A DNA stretch of 64,000 bases from Hydractinia symbiolongicarpus (lineage: Eukaryota; Cnidaria; Hydrozoa; Anthoathecata; Hydractiniidae): contig NC_079877.1 in NCBI RefSeq assembly GCF_029227915.1, forward strand, positions 744,001-808,000, in the 5' to 3' direction. The number at the start of each line of letters is the position of its first letter. Within the stretch, counting starts at the first letter, position 1. Both the position numbers and the translations under genes were made by a program. The notes below the pieces were generated by a model, which was not told where the DNA came from, searched no databases, and was given only the letters and a program-made list of their open reading frames with translations. Positions 50,217 to 63,840 of the stretch are shown here, in pieces.

Positions 50217-53200
50217 CCACTAAAACGTATGAGACTTGTAGGTTTCAAAAATGTTTTCATTTTTGATGAGACGCTGAATAAAAGAAGTTTAATCGCCGGC
50301 AAACGAAAACCCGCGATTTCCCCTAAATCCCGGACTCGGCCCGTATAGTCAAAAGTATATAAAGAAACTACCCAGGGAGTAAACTCATTTCCCGAACGAT
50401 TTTTTAAATTATCTTTTGACCACTAAAACGCATGAGACTTGTAGTTTTCAGGAATGTTTTCATTTTTGATGAGACGCTTAATGAAAGAAGTTTAATCGCC
50501 GGCAAACGAAAACCCGCGATTTTCCGTAAATCCCGAGCTTGACCCGTATAGTCGAATGTATACAAAGAAAGTACCCTGTGAGTAAACCCATTTCCCAAAC
50601 GATTTTTTAAATTATTTTTTTACCACTAAAACGCATGAGACTTGCAGTTTTCAAAAATGTTTTCATTTTTGATGAGACGCTGAATAAAAGTAGTTTAATC
50701 TCCGGCAAACGAAAACCCGCGATTTCCCGTAAATCCCGTGCTTGGCCCGTATAGTCGAGCATATACAAAGAAAGTACCCTGCGAGTAAACTCACTTCCAG
50801 AACGATTTTTTAAATTATCTTTTCACCACTAAAACGCATGAGACTTGTAGTTCTCAAAAATGTTTTCATTTTTGATGAGACGCTGAATAAAAGAAGTTTA
50901 ATCGCCGGCAAACGAAAACCCGCGATTTCCCGTAAATCCCGTGCTTGGCCCGTATAGTCGAGTATATACAAAGAAAGTACCCTGTAAGTAAACTCATTTC
51001 CAGAACGATTTTTTAAATTATCTTTTCACCACTAAAACGCACGAGACTTGTAGTTTTCAAAAATGTTTTCAGTTTTGATGAGACGCTGAATAAAAGAAGT
51101 TTAATCGCCGGCAAACGAAAAACCGCGTATTCCTGTAAATCCCGGACTCGGCCCGTATAGTGGAATGTATACAAAGAAAGTACACTGTGAGTAAACACAT
51201 TTCCCGAACGATTTTTTAAATTATTTTTTTACCACTAAAACGCATGAGACTTGTAGTTTTCAAAAATGTTTTCATTTTTGATGAAACGCTGAATAAAAGA
51301 AGTTTAATCGCCGGCAAACGAAAACCCGCGATTTACCGTAAATCCCGTGCTTGGCCCGTATAGTCGAGTATATACAAAGAAAGTACCCTGTGAGTAAACT
51401 CATTTCCAGAACGATTTCTTAAATTATCTTTTTACAACTAAAACGCATGAGACTTGTAGTTTTCAAAAATGTTTTCATTTTTGATGAGACGCGGAATAAA
51501 AGAAGTTTAATCGCCGGCAAACGAAAACCCGCGATTTCCCGTAAATCCCGTGCTTGGCCCGTATAGTCGAGAATATACAAAGGAAGTACCCTGTGGGTAA
51601 ACTCGTTTCCAGAACGATTTTTTAAATTATCTTTTCACCACTAAAACGCATGAGACTTGTAGTTTTCAAAAATGTTTTCATTTTTGATGAGACGCTGAAT
51701 AAAAGAAATTTAATCGCCGGCAAACGAAACCCCGCGAATTCCCGTAAATCCCGGACTCGGTCCGTATAGTCAAAAGTATACAAAGAAAATACCCAGGGAG
51801 TAAACTCATTTCCAGAACGATTTTTTAAATTATCTTTTCACCACTAAAACGTATGAGACTTGTAGTTTTCAAAAATGTTTTCATTTTTGATGAGACGCTG
51901 AATAAAAGAAGTTTAATCGCCGGCAAACGAAAACCCGCGATTTCCCCTAAATCCCGGACTCGGCCCGTATAGTCAAAAGTATATAAAGAAACTACCCAGG
52001 GAGTAAACTCATTTCCCGAACGATTTTTTAAATTATCTTTTGACCACTAAAACGCATGAGACTTGTAGTTTTCAGGAATGTTTTCATTTTTGATGAGACG
52101 CTTAATGAAAGAAGTTTAATCGCCGGCAAACGAAAACCCGCGATTTTCCGTAAATCCCGAGCTTGACCCGTATAGTCGAATGTATACAAAGAAAGTACCC
52201 TGTGAGTAAACCCATTTCCCAAACGATTTTTTAAATTATTTTTTTACCACTAAAACGCATGAGACTTGCAGTTTTCAAAAATGTTTTCATTTTTGATGAG
52301 ACGCTGAATAAAAGTAGTTTAATCTCCGGCAAACGAAAACCCGCGATTTCCCGTAAATCCCGTGCTTGGCCCGTATAGTCGAGCATATACAAAGAAAGTA
52401 CCCTGCGAGTAAACTCACTTCCAGAACGATTTTTTAAATTATCTTTTCACCACTAAAACGCATGAGACTTGTAGTTCTCAAAAATGTTTTCATTTTTGAT
52501 GAGACGCTGAATAAAAGAAGTTTAATCGCCGGCAAACGAAAACCCGCGATTTCCCGTAAATCCCGTGCTTGGCCCGTATAGTCGAGTATATACAAAGAAA
52601 GTACCCTGTAAGTAAACTCATTTCCAGAACGATTTTTTAAATTATCTTTTCACCACTAAAACGCACGAGACTTGTAGTTTTCAAAAATGTTTTCAGTTTT
52701 GATGAGACGCTGAATAAAAGAAGTTTAATCGCCGGCAAACGAAAAACCGCGTATTCCTGTAAATCCCGGACTCGGCCCGTATAGTGGAATGTATACAAAG
52801 AAAGTACACTGTGAGTAAACACATTTCCCGAACGATTTTTTAAATTATTTTTTTACCACTAAAACGCATGAGACTTGTAGTTTTCAAAAATGTTTTCATT
52901 TTTGATGAAACGCTGAATAAAAGAAGTTTAATCGCCGGCAAACGAAAACCCGCGATTTACCGTAAATCCCGTGCTTGGCCCGTATAGTCGAGTATATACA
53001 AAGAAAGTACCCTGTGAGTAAACTCATTTCCAGAACGATTTCTTAAATTATCTTTTTACAACTAAAACGCATGAGACTTGTAGTTTTCAAAAATGTTTTC
53101 ATTTTTGATGAGACGCGGAATAAAAGAAGTTTAATCGCCGGCAAACGAAAACCCGCGATTTCCCGTAAATCCCGTGCTTGGCCCGTATAGTCGAGAATAT

Positions 53201-53470
53201 ACAAAGGAAGTACCCTGTGGGTAAACTCATTTCCAGAACGATTTTTTAAATTATCTTTTCACCACTAAAACGCATGAGACTTGTAGTTTTCAAAAATGTT
53301 TTCATTTTTGATGAGACGCTGAATAAAAGAAATTTAATCGCCGGCAAACGAAACCCCGCGAATTCCCGTAAATCCCGGACTCGGCCCGTATAGTCAAAAG
53401 TATACAAAGAAAATACCCAGGGAGTAAACTCATTTCCAGAACGATTTTTTAAATTATCTTTTCACCACTA
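50217..53470 (+). repeat. 1,624-bp octameric HOR, two tandem copies
   Basis: The offset of exactly 1,624 bp (8 x 203) is shown by frame ends at 50,404 and 52,028 and at 51,013 and 52,637. It also holds for rare states TTTTCCGTAAATCCCGAGCTTG, TAATCTCCGGC, AACTCACTTCC, AGTTCTCAAAAATG, TTTCAGTTTTG, CTTTTTACAACTAAAACG and CCTGTGGGTAAAC. I saw only two or three differences, for example AACTCGTTTCC versus AACTCATTTCC and TCGGTCCG versus TCGGCCCG, so the duplication looks recent. A more diverged relative lies at 62.6-63.8 kb. Confidence 0.9.
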
Positions 53471-53559
53471 AAACGCATGAGACTTGTAGTTTTCCAAAAT
53501 GTTTTCCTTTTTGATGAGACGCTGAATAAAAGTTGTTTAATCGCCAGCAAACAAAAACC

Positions 53560-56500
53560 CGCGATTTCCCGTAAATCCCGGACTCGGCCCGTATAGTCAA
53601 AAGTATACAAAGAAAGTACCCAGGGAGTAAATTCATTTCCCGAACGATTTTTTAAATTATTTTTTTCACCACTAAAACGCATGAGACTTGTAGTTTTCAG
53701 GAATGCTTTCATTTTTGATGAGACGCTTAATTGAAGAAGTTTAATCACCGGCAAACGAAAACCCGCGATTTCCCGTAAATACCGGACTTGGCCGTATAGT
53801 CGAATGTATATAAAGAAAGTACCCTGTGAGTAAACTCATTTCCCGAACGATTTTTTAAATTATTTTTTCACCACTAAAACGCATGAGACTTGTAGTTTTC
53901 AAAAATGTTTTCATTTTTGATGAGACGCTGAATAAAAGAAGTTTATTCGCCGGCAAACGAAAACCCGCGAATTCCCGTAAATCCCGTGCTTGGCTCGTAT
54001 AGTCGAGTATATATAAATAAAGTACCCTGTGAGTAAAATCATTTCCAGAACGATTTTTTAAATTATTTTTCACCACTAAAACGCATGAGACTTGCAGTTT
54101 TCAAAAATGTTTTCATTTTTGATGAGACGCTGAATAAAAGAAGTTTAATCGCCGGCAAACGAAAACCCGCGAATTCCAATAAATCCCAGACTCGGCCCGT
54201 ACATTCAAAAGTATACAAAGAAAATACCCAGGGAGTAAACTCATTTCCCGAACGATTTTTTAAATTATTTTTTCACCACTAATACGCGTGAGACTTGTAG
54301 TTTTGAGGAATGTTTTCATTTTTGATGAGAAGCTGAATAAAAGAAGTTTAATCGCCGGCAAACGAAAACCCGCGAATTCCAGTAAATCCCGGACTCGGCC
54401 CGCACATTCAAAAGTATACAAAGAAAATACCCAGGGAGTAAACTCATTTCCCGAACGATTTTTTAAATTATTTTTTCACCACTAATACGCGTGAGACTTG
54501 TAGTTTTCAGGAATGCTTTCATTTTTGATGAGACGCTTAATTGAGGAAGTTTAATCACCGGCAAACGAAAACCCGCGATTTCCCGTAAATCCCGGACTTG
54601 GCCGTATAGTCAAATGTATACAAAGAAAGTACCCTGTGAGTAAACTCATTTCCCGAACGATTTTTTAACTTATTTTTTCACCACTAAAACGCATGAGACT
54701 TGTAGTTTTCAGGAATGCTTTCATTTTTGATGAGACGCTTAATTGAAGAAGTTTAATCACCGGCAAACGAAAACCCGCGATTTCCCGTAAATCCCGGTCT
54801 TGGCCGTATAGTCGAATGTATACAAAGAAAGTACCCTGTGAGTAAACTCATTTCCCGAACGATTTTTTAAATTATTTTTTCACCACTAAAACGCATGAGA
54901 CTTGTAGTTTTCAAAAATGTTTTCATTTTTGATGAGACGCTGAATAAAAGAAGTTTATTCGCCGGCAAACGAAAACCTGCGAATTCCCGTAAATCCCGTG
55001 CTTGGCTCGTATAGTCGAGTATATAAAAATAAAGTACCCTGTGAGTAAAATCATTTCCAGAACGATTTTTTAAATTATTTTTCACCACTAAAACGCATGA
55101 GACTTGCAGTTTTCAAAAATGTTTTCATTTTTGATGAGACGCTGAATAAAAGAAGTTTAATCGCCGGCAAACGAAAACCCGCGATTTCCAGTAAATCCCG
55201 GACTCGGCCCGTACATTCAAAAGTATACAAAGAAAGTACCCAGGGAGTAAACTCATTTCCCGAACGATTTTTTAAATTATTTTTTCACCACTAATACGCA
55301 TGAGACTTGTAGTTTTCAGGAATGTTTTCATTTTTGATGAGAAGCTGAATAAAAGAAGTTTAATCGCCGGCAAACGAAAACCCGCGAATTCCAGTAAATC
55401 CCGGACTCGGCCCGTACATTCAAAAGTATACAAAGAAAATACCCAGGGAGTAAACTCATTTCCCGAACGATTTTTTAAATTATTTTTTCACCACTAACAC
55501 GCGTGAGACTTGTAGTTTTCAGGAATGTTTTCATTTTTGATGAGAAGCTGATTAAAAGAAGTTTAATCGCCGGCAAACGAAAACCCGCGATTTCCCGTAA
55601 ATCCCGGACTCGGCGTATAGTCAAAAGTATACAAAGAAAGTACCCAGGGAGTAAATTCATTTCCCGAACGATTTTTTAAATTATTTTTTCACCACTAAAA
55701 CGCATGAGACTTGTAGTTTTCAGGAATGCTTTCATTTTTGATGAGATGCTTAATTGAGGAAGTTTAATCACCGGCAAACGAAAACCCGCGATTTCCCGTA
55801 AATCCCGGACTTGGCCGTATAGTCAAATGTATACAAAGAAAGTACCCTGTGAGTAAACTCATTTCCCGAACGACTTTTTAACTTATTTTTTCACCACTAA
55901 AACGCGTGAGACTGGTAGTTTTCAAAAATGTTTTCATTTTTGATGAGACGCTGAATAAAAGAAGTTTAATCGCCGGCAAACGAAAACCCACGAATTCCCG
56001 TAAATCCCGTGCTTGGCTCGTATATTCGAGTATATACAAATAAAGTACCCATTGAGTAAAATCATTTCCAGAACGATTTTTTAAATTATTTTTTCACCAC
56101 TAAAACGCATGAGACTTGCAGTTTTCAAAAATGTTTTCATTTTTGATGAGACGCTGAATAAAAGAAGTTTAATCGCCGGCAAACGAAAACCCGCGAATTC
56201 CAGTAAATCCCGGACTCGGCCCGTACATTCAAAAGTATACAAAGAAAATACCCAGGGAGTAAACTCATTTCCCGAACGATTTTTTAAATTATTTTTTCAC
56301 CACTAAAACGCATGAGACTTGTAGTTTTCAGGAATGCTTTCATTTTTGATGAGACGCTTAGTTGAAGAAGTTTAATCACCGGCAAACGAAAACCCGCGAT
56401 TTCCCGTAAATCCCGGACTTGGCCGTATAGTCGAATGTATACAAAGAAAGTACCTTGTGAGTAAACTCATTTCCCGAACGATTTTTTAAATTATTTTTTC

Positions 56501-56810
56501 ACCACTAAAACGCATGAGACTTGTAGTTTTCAAAAATGTTTTCATTTTTGATGAGACGCTGAATAAAAGAAGTTTAATCGACGGCAAACGAAAACCCGCG
56601 ATTTCCCGTAAATCCCGTGCTTGGCTCGTATAGTCGAGTATATACAAATAAAGTAACCTGTGAGTAAAATCATTTCCAGAACGATTTTTTAAATTACTTT
56701 TTCACCACTAAAACGCATGAGACTTGTAGTTTTCAGGAATGCTTTCATTTTTGATGAGACGCTTAATTGAAGAAGTTTAATCACCGGCAAACGAAAACCC
56801 GCGATTTCCC
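53560..56810 (+). repeat. 1,012-bp pentameric HOR, about three copies
   Basis: Plus-strand open frames starting at 54,085, 55,097 and 56,109 mark a 1,012-bp period: five monomers less three bases, lost in TTGGCCGTATAG, in TTATTTTTCACC and elsewhere. Linked rare states are GGCTCGTATAG with AAATAAAGTACC, CTTGCAG, CCAGTAAATCC with CGTACATTC, CTAATACGCGTGAG, GAGAAGCTG, AGGAATGCTTTC and CTTAATTGA(A/G)G. The copies are more diverged from each other than those of the 1,624-bp block, and monomer order slips once, since AGGAATGCTT offsets vary from 608 to 1,213. The family is the most distinct in the window. Confidence 0.83.
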
Positions 56811-57381
56811 GTAAATCCCGGACTCGGCCCGTATAGTCAAAAGTATACAAAAAAGTACCCTGCGAGTAAACTCATTTCCAGAACGATTTTTTAAATTATC
56901 TTTTCACCACGAAAACGCACGAGACTGGTAGTTTTCAAAAATGTTTTCATTTTTGATGAGACGCTGAATAAAAGAAGTTTAATCGCCGGCAAACGAAAAC
57001 CCGCGTATTCCTGTAAATCCCGGACTCGTTCCGTATAGTCAAAAGTATACAAAGAAAATACCCAGGGAGTAAACTCATTTCCAGAACGATTTTTTAAATT
57101 ATCTTTTCACCACTAAAACGCATGAGACTTGTAGTTTTCAAAAATGTTTTCATTTTTGATGAGACGCTGAATAAAAGATGTTTAATCACCGGCAAAAGAA
57201 AAGCTGCGATTTCCCGTAAATCCCGGGCTTGGCCCGGTTAGTCGAATGTATACAAAGAAAGTACCCTGTGAGTAAACTCATTTCCCAAACGATTTTTAAA
57301 TTATTTTTTCACCACTAAAACGCATGAGACCTGTAGTTTTCAAAAATGTTTTCATTTTTGATGAGACGCTGAATAAAAGTA
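56811..57381 (+). repeat. Transitional monomers, second copy of the 43 kb series
   Basis: GAAAACGCACGAGACTGG, GCGTATTCCTG with CTCGTTCCG, AAAGCTGCGATT with GGCCCGGTTAG, and the deleted ACGATTTTTAAATT at 57,288 correspond to 43.3-43.8 kb. The distance for the last marker is 13,587 bp, close to 67 monomers. It begins the repeated super-block described in the findings. Confidence 0.75.
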
Positions 57382-59411
57382 GTTTAATCGCCGGCAAACG
57401 AAAACCCGCGATTTCCCGTAAATCCCGTGCTTGGCCCGTAGAGTCGAGCATATACAAAGAAAGTACCCCGTGAGTAAACTCATTTCCAGAATGATTTTTT
57501 AAATTATCTTTTCACCACTAAAACGCATGAGACTTGTAGTTTTCAAAAATGTTTTCATTTTTGATGAGACGCGGAATAAAAGAAGTTTAATCGCTGGCAA
57601 ACGAAAACCCGCGATTTACTGTAAATCCCGGACTCGGCCCGTATAGTCAAAAGTATACAAAGAAAATACCCAGGGAGTAAACTCATTTCCAGAACGATTT
57701 TTCAAATTATCTTTTCACCACTAAAACGCACGAGACTTGTAGTTTTCAAAAATGTTTTCATTTTTGATGAGACGCTGAATAAAAGAAGTTTAATCGCCGG
57801 CAAACGAAAACCCGCGATTTCCCCTAAATCCCGGACTCGGCCCGTATAGTCAAAAGTATATAAAGAAACTACCCAGGTAGTAAACTCATTTCCCGAACGA
57901 TTTTTTAAATTATTTTTTGACCACTAAAACCCATGAGACTTGTAGTTTTCAGGAATGTTTTCATTTTTGATGAGACGCTGAATAAAAGTAGTTTAATCGC
58001 CGGCAAACGAAAACCCGCGATTTCCCGTAAATCCCGTGCTTGGCCCGTATAGTCGAGCATATACAAAGAAAGTACCCTGTGAGTAAACTCATTTCAAGAA
58101 CGATTTTTTAAATTATCTTTTCACCACTAAAAAGCATGAAACTTGTACTTTTCAAAAATATTTTCATTTTTGATGAGACGCGGAAAAAAAGAAGTTTAAT
58201 CGCCGGCAAACGAAAACCCGCGATTTACCGTAAATCCCGGACTCGGCCCGTATAGTCAAAAGTATACAAAGGAAAAACCCAAGGAGTAAACTCATTTCCC
58301 GAACGATTTTTTAAATTATTTTGTCACCACTTAAACGTATGAGAACTGTAGTTTTCAAGAATGTTTTCATTTTTTATGAGACGCTGAATAAAAGAAGTTT
58401 AATCGCCGGCAAACGAAAACCCGCGATTTCCCGTAAATCCCGTGCTTGGCCCGTAGAGTCGAGCATATACAAAGAAAGTACCCCGTGAGTAAACTCATTT
58501 CCAGAATGATTTTTTAAATTATCTTTTCACCACTAAAACGCATGAGACTTGTAGTTTTCAAAAATGTTTTCATTTTTGATGAGACGCGGAATAAAAGAAG
58601 TTTAATCGCTGGCAAACGAAAACCCGCGATTTACTGTAAATCCCGGACTCGGCCCGTATAGTCAAAAGTATACAAAGAAAATACCCAGGGAGTAAACTCA
58701 TTTCCAGAACGATTTTTCAAATTATCTTTTCACCACTAAAACGCACGAGACTTGTAGTTTTCAAAAATGTTTTCATTTTTGATGAGACGCTGAATAAAAG
58801 AAGTTTAATCGCCGGCAAACGAAAACCCGCGATTTCCCCTAAATCCCGGACTCGGCCCGTATAGTCAAAAGTATATAAAGAAACTACCCAGGTAGTAAAC
58901 TCATTTCCCGAACGATTTTTTAAATTATTTTTTGACCACTAAAACCCATGAGACTTGTAGTTTTCAGGAATGTTTTCATTTTTGATGAGACGCTGAATAA
59001 AAGTAGTTTAATCGCCGGCAAACGAAAACCCGCGATTTCCCGTAAATCCCGTGCTTGGCCCGTATAGTCGAGCATATACAAAGAAAGTACCCTGTGAGTA
59101 AACTCATTTCAAGAACGATTTTTTAAATTATCTTTTCACCACTAAAAAGCATGAAACTTGTACTTTTCAAAAATATTTTCATTTTTGATGAGACGCGGAA
59201 AAAAAGAAGTTTAATCGCCGGCAAACGAAAACCCGCGATTTACCGTAAATCCCGGACTCGGCCCGTATAGTCAAAAGTATACAAAGGAAAAACCCAAGGA
59301 GTAAACTCATTTCCCGAACGATTTTTTAAATTATTTTGTCACCACTTAAACGTATGAGAACTGTAGTTTTCAAGAATGTTTTCATTTTTTATGAGACGCT
59401 GAATAAAAGAA
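57382..59411 (+). repeat. 1,015-bp pentameric HOR, two tandem copies
   Basis: CCGTAGAGTCGAG occurs at 57,436 and 58,451, exactly 1,015 bp apart. CTGGCAAACG, GATTTACTG, ATTTTTCAAATTATC, AAAAAGCATGAAACTTG and GACGCGGAAAAAAAG follow at the same offset. The junction lies between about 58,398 (GAAG versus GTAG) and 58,441 (GTGCTTGG). I noticed no differences between the units over most of their length, so this is a candidate for the most recent duplication. Confidence 0.88.
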
Positions 59412-59464
59412 GTTTAATCGCCGGCAAACGAAAACCCGCGATTTCCCGTAAATCCCGGACTCGG

Positions 59465-61088
59465 CCCGTATAGTCAAAAGTATACAAAGAAAGTACCCTG
59501 CGAGTAAACTCATTTCCAGAACGATTTTTTAAATTATTTTGTCACCACTTAAACGTATGAGAACTGTAGTTTTCAAGAATGTTTTCATTTTTTATGAGAC
59601 GCTGAATAAAAGAAGTTTAATCGCCGGCAAACGAAAACCCGCAATTTCCCCTAAATCCCGGACTCGGCCCATATAGTCAAAAGTATATAAAGAAACTACC
59701 CAGGTAGTAAACTCATTTACCGAACGATTTTTTAAATTATTTTTTGACCACTAAAACCCATGAGACTTGTATTTTTCAGGAATGTTTTCATTTTTGATGA
59801 GACGCTGAATAAAAGTAGTTTAATCGCCGGCAAACGAAAACCCGCGATTTCCCGTAAATCCCGGGCTTGGCCCGTATAGTCGAATGTATACTAAGAAAGT
59901 ACCCTGTGAGTAAACTCATTTCCCAAACGATTTTTTAAATTATTTTTTCACCACTAAAACGCATGAGACTTGTAGTTTTCAAAAATGTTTTCATTTTTGA
60001 TGAGACGCTGAATAAAAGAAGTTTAATCGCCGGCAAACGAAAACCCGCGATTTCCCCTAAATCCCGAACTCGGCCCGTATAGTCAAAAGTATATAAAGAA
60101 ACTACCCAGGTAGTAAACTCATTTCCCGAACGATTTTTTAAATTATTTTTTGACCACTAAAACCCATGAGACTTGTAGTTTTCAGGAATGTTTTCATTTT
60201 TGATGAGACGCGGAATAAAAGTAGTTTAATCGCCGGCAAACGAAAACCGGCGATTTCCCGTAAATCCCGTGCTTGGCCCGTATAGTCAAAAGTATACAAA
60301 GAAAGTACCCTGCGAGTAAACTCATTTCCAGAACGATTTTTTAAATTATTTTGTCACCACTTAAACGTATGAGAACTGTAGTTTTCAAGAATGTTTTCAT
60401 TTTTTATGAGACGCTGAATAAAAGAAGTTTAATCGCCGGCAAACGAAAACCCGCAATTTCCCCTAAATCCCGGACTCGGCCCATATAGTCAAAAGTATAT
60501 AAAGAAACTACCCAGGTAGTAAACTCATTTACCGAACGATTTTTTAAATTATTTTTTGACCACTAAAACCCATGAGACTTGTAGTTTTCAGGAATGTTTT
60601 CATTTTTGATGAGACGCTGAATAAAAGTAGTTTAATCGCCGGCAAACGAAAACCCGCGATTTCCCGTAAATCCCGGGCTTGGCCCGTATAGTCGAATGTA
60701 TACTAAGAAAGTACCCTGTGAGTAAACTCATTTCCCAAACGATTTTTTAAATTATTTTTTCACCACTAAAACGCATGAGACTTGTAGTTTTCAAAAATGT
60801 TTTCATTTTTGATGAGACGCTGAATAAAAGAAGTTTAATCGCCGGCAAACGAAAACCCGCGATTTCCCCTAAATCCCGGACTCGGCCCGTATAGTCAAAA
60901 GTATATAAAGAAACTACCCAGGTAGTAAACTCATTTCCCGAACGATTTTTTAAATTATTTTTTGACCACTAAAACCCATGAGACTTGTAGTTTTCAGGAA
61001 TGTTTTCATTTTTGATGAGACGCGGAATAAAAGTAGTTTAATCGCCGGCAAACGAAAACCGGCGATTTCCCGTAAATCCCGTGCTTGG
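59465..61088 (+). repeat. 812-bp tetrameric HOR, two tandem copies
   Basis: GTCACCACTT (59,541 and 60,353), ATATAGTCAAAAG (59,671 and 60,483) and GTATACTAAGAAAG (about 59,886 and 60,698) are exactly 812 bp apart (4 x 203). The limits are set by ACTCGGCCCG versus GCTTGGCCCG at about 59,465/60,277 and GTCAAAAG versus GTCGAGC near 61,088. Differences between units include GTATTTTTCAGG versus GTAGTTTTCAGG and CCCGAACTCGG versus CCCGGACTCGG. Confidence 0.86.
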
Positions 61089-62583
61089 CCCGTATAGTCG
61101 AGCATATACAAAGAAAGTACCCTGTGAGTAAACTCATTTCCAGAACGATTTTTTAAATTATCTTTTCACCACTAAAACGCATGAGACTTGTACTTTTAAA
61201 AAATGTTTTCATTTTTGATGAGACGCGGAATAAAAGAAGTTTAATCGCCGGCAAACGAAAACCCGCGATTTACCGTAAATCCCGGACTCGGCCCGTATAG
61301 TCAAAAGTATACAAAGGAAAAACCCAAGGAGTAAACTCATTTCCCGAACGATTTTTTAAATTATTTTTTCACCACTTAAACGTATGAGAACTGTAGTTTT
61401 CAAGAATGTTTTCATTTTTTATGAGACGCTGAATAAAAGAAGTTTAATCGCCGGCAAACGAAAACCCGCGATTTCCCGTAAATCCCGGACTCGGCTCGTA
61501 TAGTCAAAAGTATACAAAGAAAGTACCCTGCGAGTAAACTCATTTCCAGAACGATTTTTTAAATTATCTTTTCACCACTAAAACGCACGAGATTGTAGTT
61601 TTTAAAAATGTTTTCATTTTTGATGAGACGCTGAATAAAAGAAGTTTAATCGCCGGCAAACGAAAACCCGCGATTTCCCCTAAATCCCGGACTCGGCCCG
61701 TATAGTCAAAAGTATATAAAGAAACTACCCAGGTAGTAAACTCATTTACCGAACGATTTTTTAAATTATTTTTTGACCACTAAAACCCATGAGACTTGTA
61801 GTTTTTAGGAATGTTTTCATTTTTGATGAGACGCTGAATAAAAGTAGTTTAATCGCCGGCAAACGAAATCCCGCGCTTTCCCGTAAATCCCGTGCTTGGC
61901 CCGTATAGTCGAGCATATTCAAAGAAAGTACCCTGTGAGTAAACTCATTTCCAGAACGATTTTTTAAATTATCTTTTCACCACTAAAACGCATGAGACTT
62001 GTACTTTTCAAAAATGTTTTCATTTTTGATGAGACGCGAAATAAAAGAAGTTTAATCGCCGGCAAACGAAAACCCGTGATTTACCGTAAATCCCGGACTC
62101 GGCCCGTATAGTCAAAAGTATACAAAGGAAATACCCAAGGAGTAAACTCATTTCCCGAACGATTTTTTAAATTATTTTTTCACCACTTAAACGTATGAGA
62201 ACTGTAGTTTTCAAGAATGTTTTCATTTTTGATGAGACGCTGAATAAAAGAAGTTTAATCGCCGGCAAACGAAAACCCGCGATTTCCCGCAAATCCCGGA
62301 CTCGGCCCGTATAGTCAAAAGTATACAAAGAAAGTACCCTGCGAGTAAACTCATTTCAAGAACGATTTTTTAAATTATCTTTTCACCACTAAAACGCATG
62401 AGACTTGTAGTTTTCAAAAATGTTTTCATTTTTGATGAGACGCTGAATAAAATAAGTTTAATCGCCGGCAAACGAAAACCCGCGATTTCCCGTAAATCCC
62501 GTGCTTGGCCCGTATAGTCGAGTATATACAAAGAAAGTACCCTGTGAGTAAACTCATTTCCAGAACGATTTTTTAAATTATCT
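61089..62583 (+). repeat. Monomers matching 45.9-50.2 kb in order
   Basis: From left to right the window shows GTACTTTTAAAAAATG, GGAAAAACCCAAGGAG, TTTTTTATGAG, GAGATTGTAG, AAATCCCGCGCTTTCCC (61,866), GACGCGAAATAAAAG, GATTTCCCGCAAATCC and GAATAAAATAAG. The same states appear in the same order between about 45.97 and 50.2 kb, there interrupted by the extra 12-mer and trimer copies. Confidence 0.75.
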
Positions 62584-63840
62584 TTTTGACCACTAAAACG
62601 CATGAGACTTGTAGTTTTCAGGAATGTTTTCATTTTTGATGAGACGCTTAATGAAAGAAGTTTAATCGCCGGCAAACGAAAACCCGCGATTTTCCGTAAA
62701 TCCCGAGTTTGACCCGTATAGTCGAATGTATACAAAGAAAGTACCCTGTGAGTGAACTCATTTCCCAAACGATTTTTTAAATTATTTTTTCACCACTAAA
62801 ACGCATGAGACTTGCAGTTTTCAAAAATGTTTTCATTTTTGATGAGACGCTGAATAAAAGTAGTTTAATCGCCGGCAAACGAAAACCCGCGATTTCCCGT
62901 AAATCCCGTGCTTGGCCCGTATAGTCGAGCATATACAAAGAAAGTACCCTGCGAGTAAACTCACTTCCAGAACGATTTTTTAAATTATCTTTTCACCACT
63001 AAAACGCATGAGACTTGTAGTTCTCAAAAATGTTTTCATTTTTGATGAGACGCTGAATAAAAGAAGTTTAATCGCCGGCAAACGAAAACCTGCGATTTCC
63101 CGTAAATCCCGTGCTTCGCCCGTATAGTCGAGTATATACAAAGAAAGTACCCTGTGAGTAAACTCATTTCCAGAACGATTTTTTAAATTATCTTTTCACC
63201 ACTAAAACGCACGAGACTTGTAGTTTTCAAAATGTTTTCATTTTTGATGAGACGCTGAATAAAAGAAGTTTAATCGCCGGCAAACGAAAACCCGCGTATT
63301 CCTGTAAATCCCGGACTCGGCACGTATAGTGGAATGTATACAAAGAAAGTACACTGTGAGTAAATACATTTCCCGAACGATTTTTTAAATTATTTTTTTA
63401 CCACTAAAACGCATGAGACTTGTAGTTTTCAAAAATGTTTTCATTTTTGATGAAACGCTGAATAAAAGAAGTTTAATCGCCGGCAAACGAAAACCCGCGA
63501 TTTACCGTAAATCCCGTGCTTGGCTCGTATAGTCGAGTATATACAAAGAAAGTACCCTGTGAGTAAACTCATTTCCAGAACGATTTCTTAAATTATCTTT
63601 TTACAACTAAAACGCATGAGACTTGTAGTTTTCAAAAATGTTTTCATTTTTGATGAGACGCGGAATAAAAGAAGTTTAATCGCCGGCAAACGAAAACCCG
63701 CGATTTCCCGTAAATCCCGTGCTTGGCCCGTATAGTCGAGAATATACAAAGGAAGTACCCTGTGGGTAAACTCATTTCCAGAACGATTTTTTAAATTATC
63801 TTTTCACCACTAAAACGCATGAGACTTGTAGTTTTCAAAA
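62584..63840 (+). repeat. Third, diverged relative of the 1,624-bp octamer
   Basis: TTTTCCGTAAATCCCGAG, CTTGCAG, AACTCACTTCC, AGTTCTCAAAAATG, GCGTATTCCTG with ATAGTGGAATG, GTACACTGTGAG, CTTTTTACAACTAAAACG and CCTGTGGGTAAAC follow one another as in the units at 50.2-53.5 kb. This copy has its own changes: ATCTTTTTGACC with one extra T, GAGTTTGACCC, GTGAACTCATTTCCC, CTTCGCCCG and TCAAAATGTTTTC with one A lost. Confidence 0.82.

Noticed and set aside
62370-62768. Minus-strand open frame of 132 codons, and some forty others of about 60-70 codons on both strands
   Set aside because: All recur with the satellite period or HOR period, lie in the same few frames of the monomer, and are broken by ordinary monomer variants. 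No start context, codon bias or domain is visible, and the same DNA is open on both strands.
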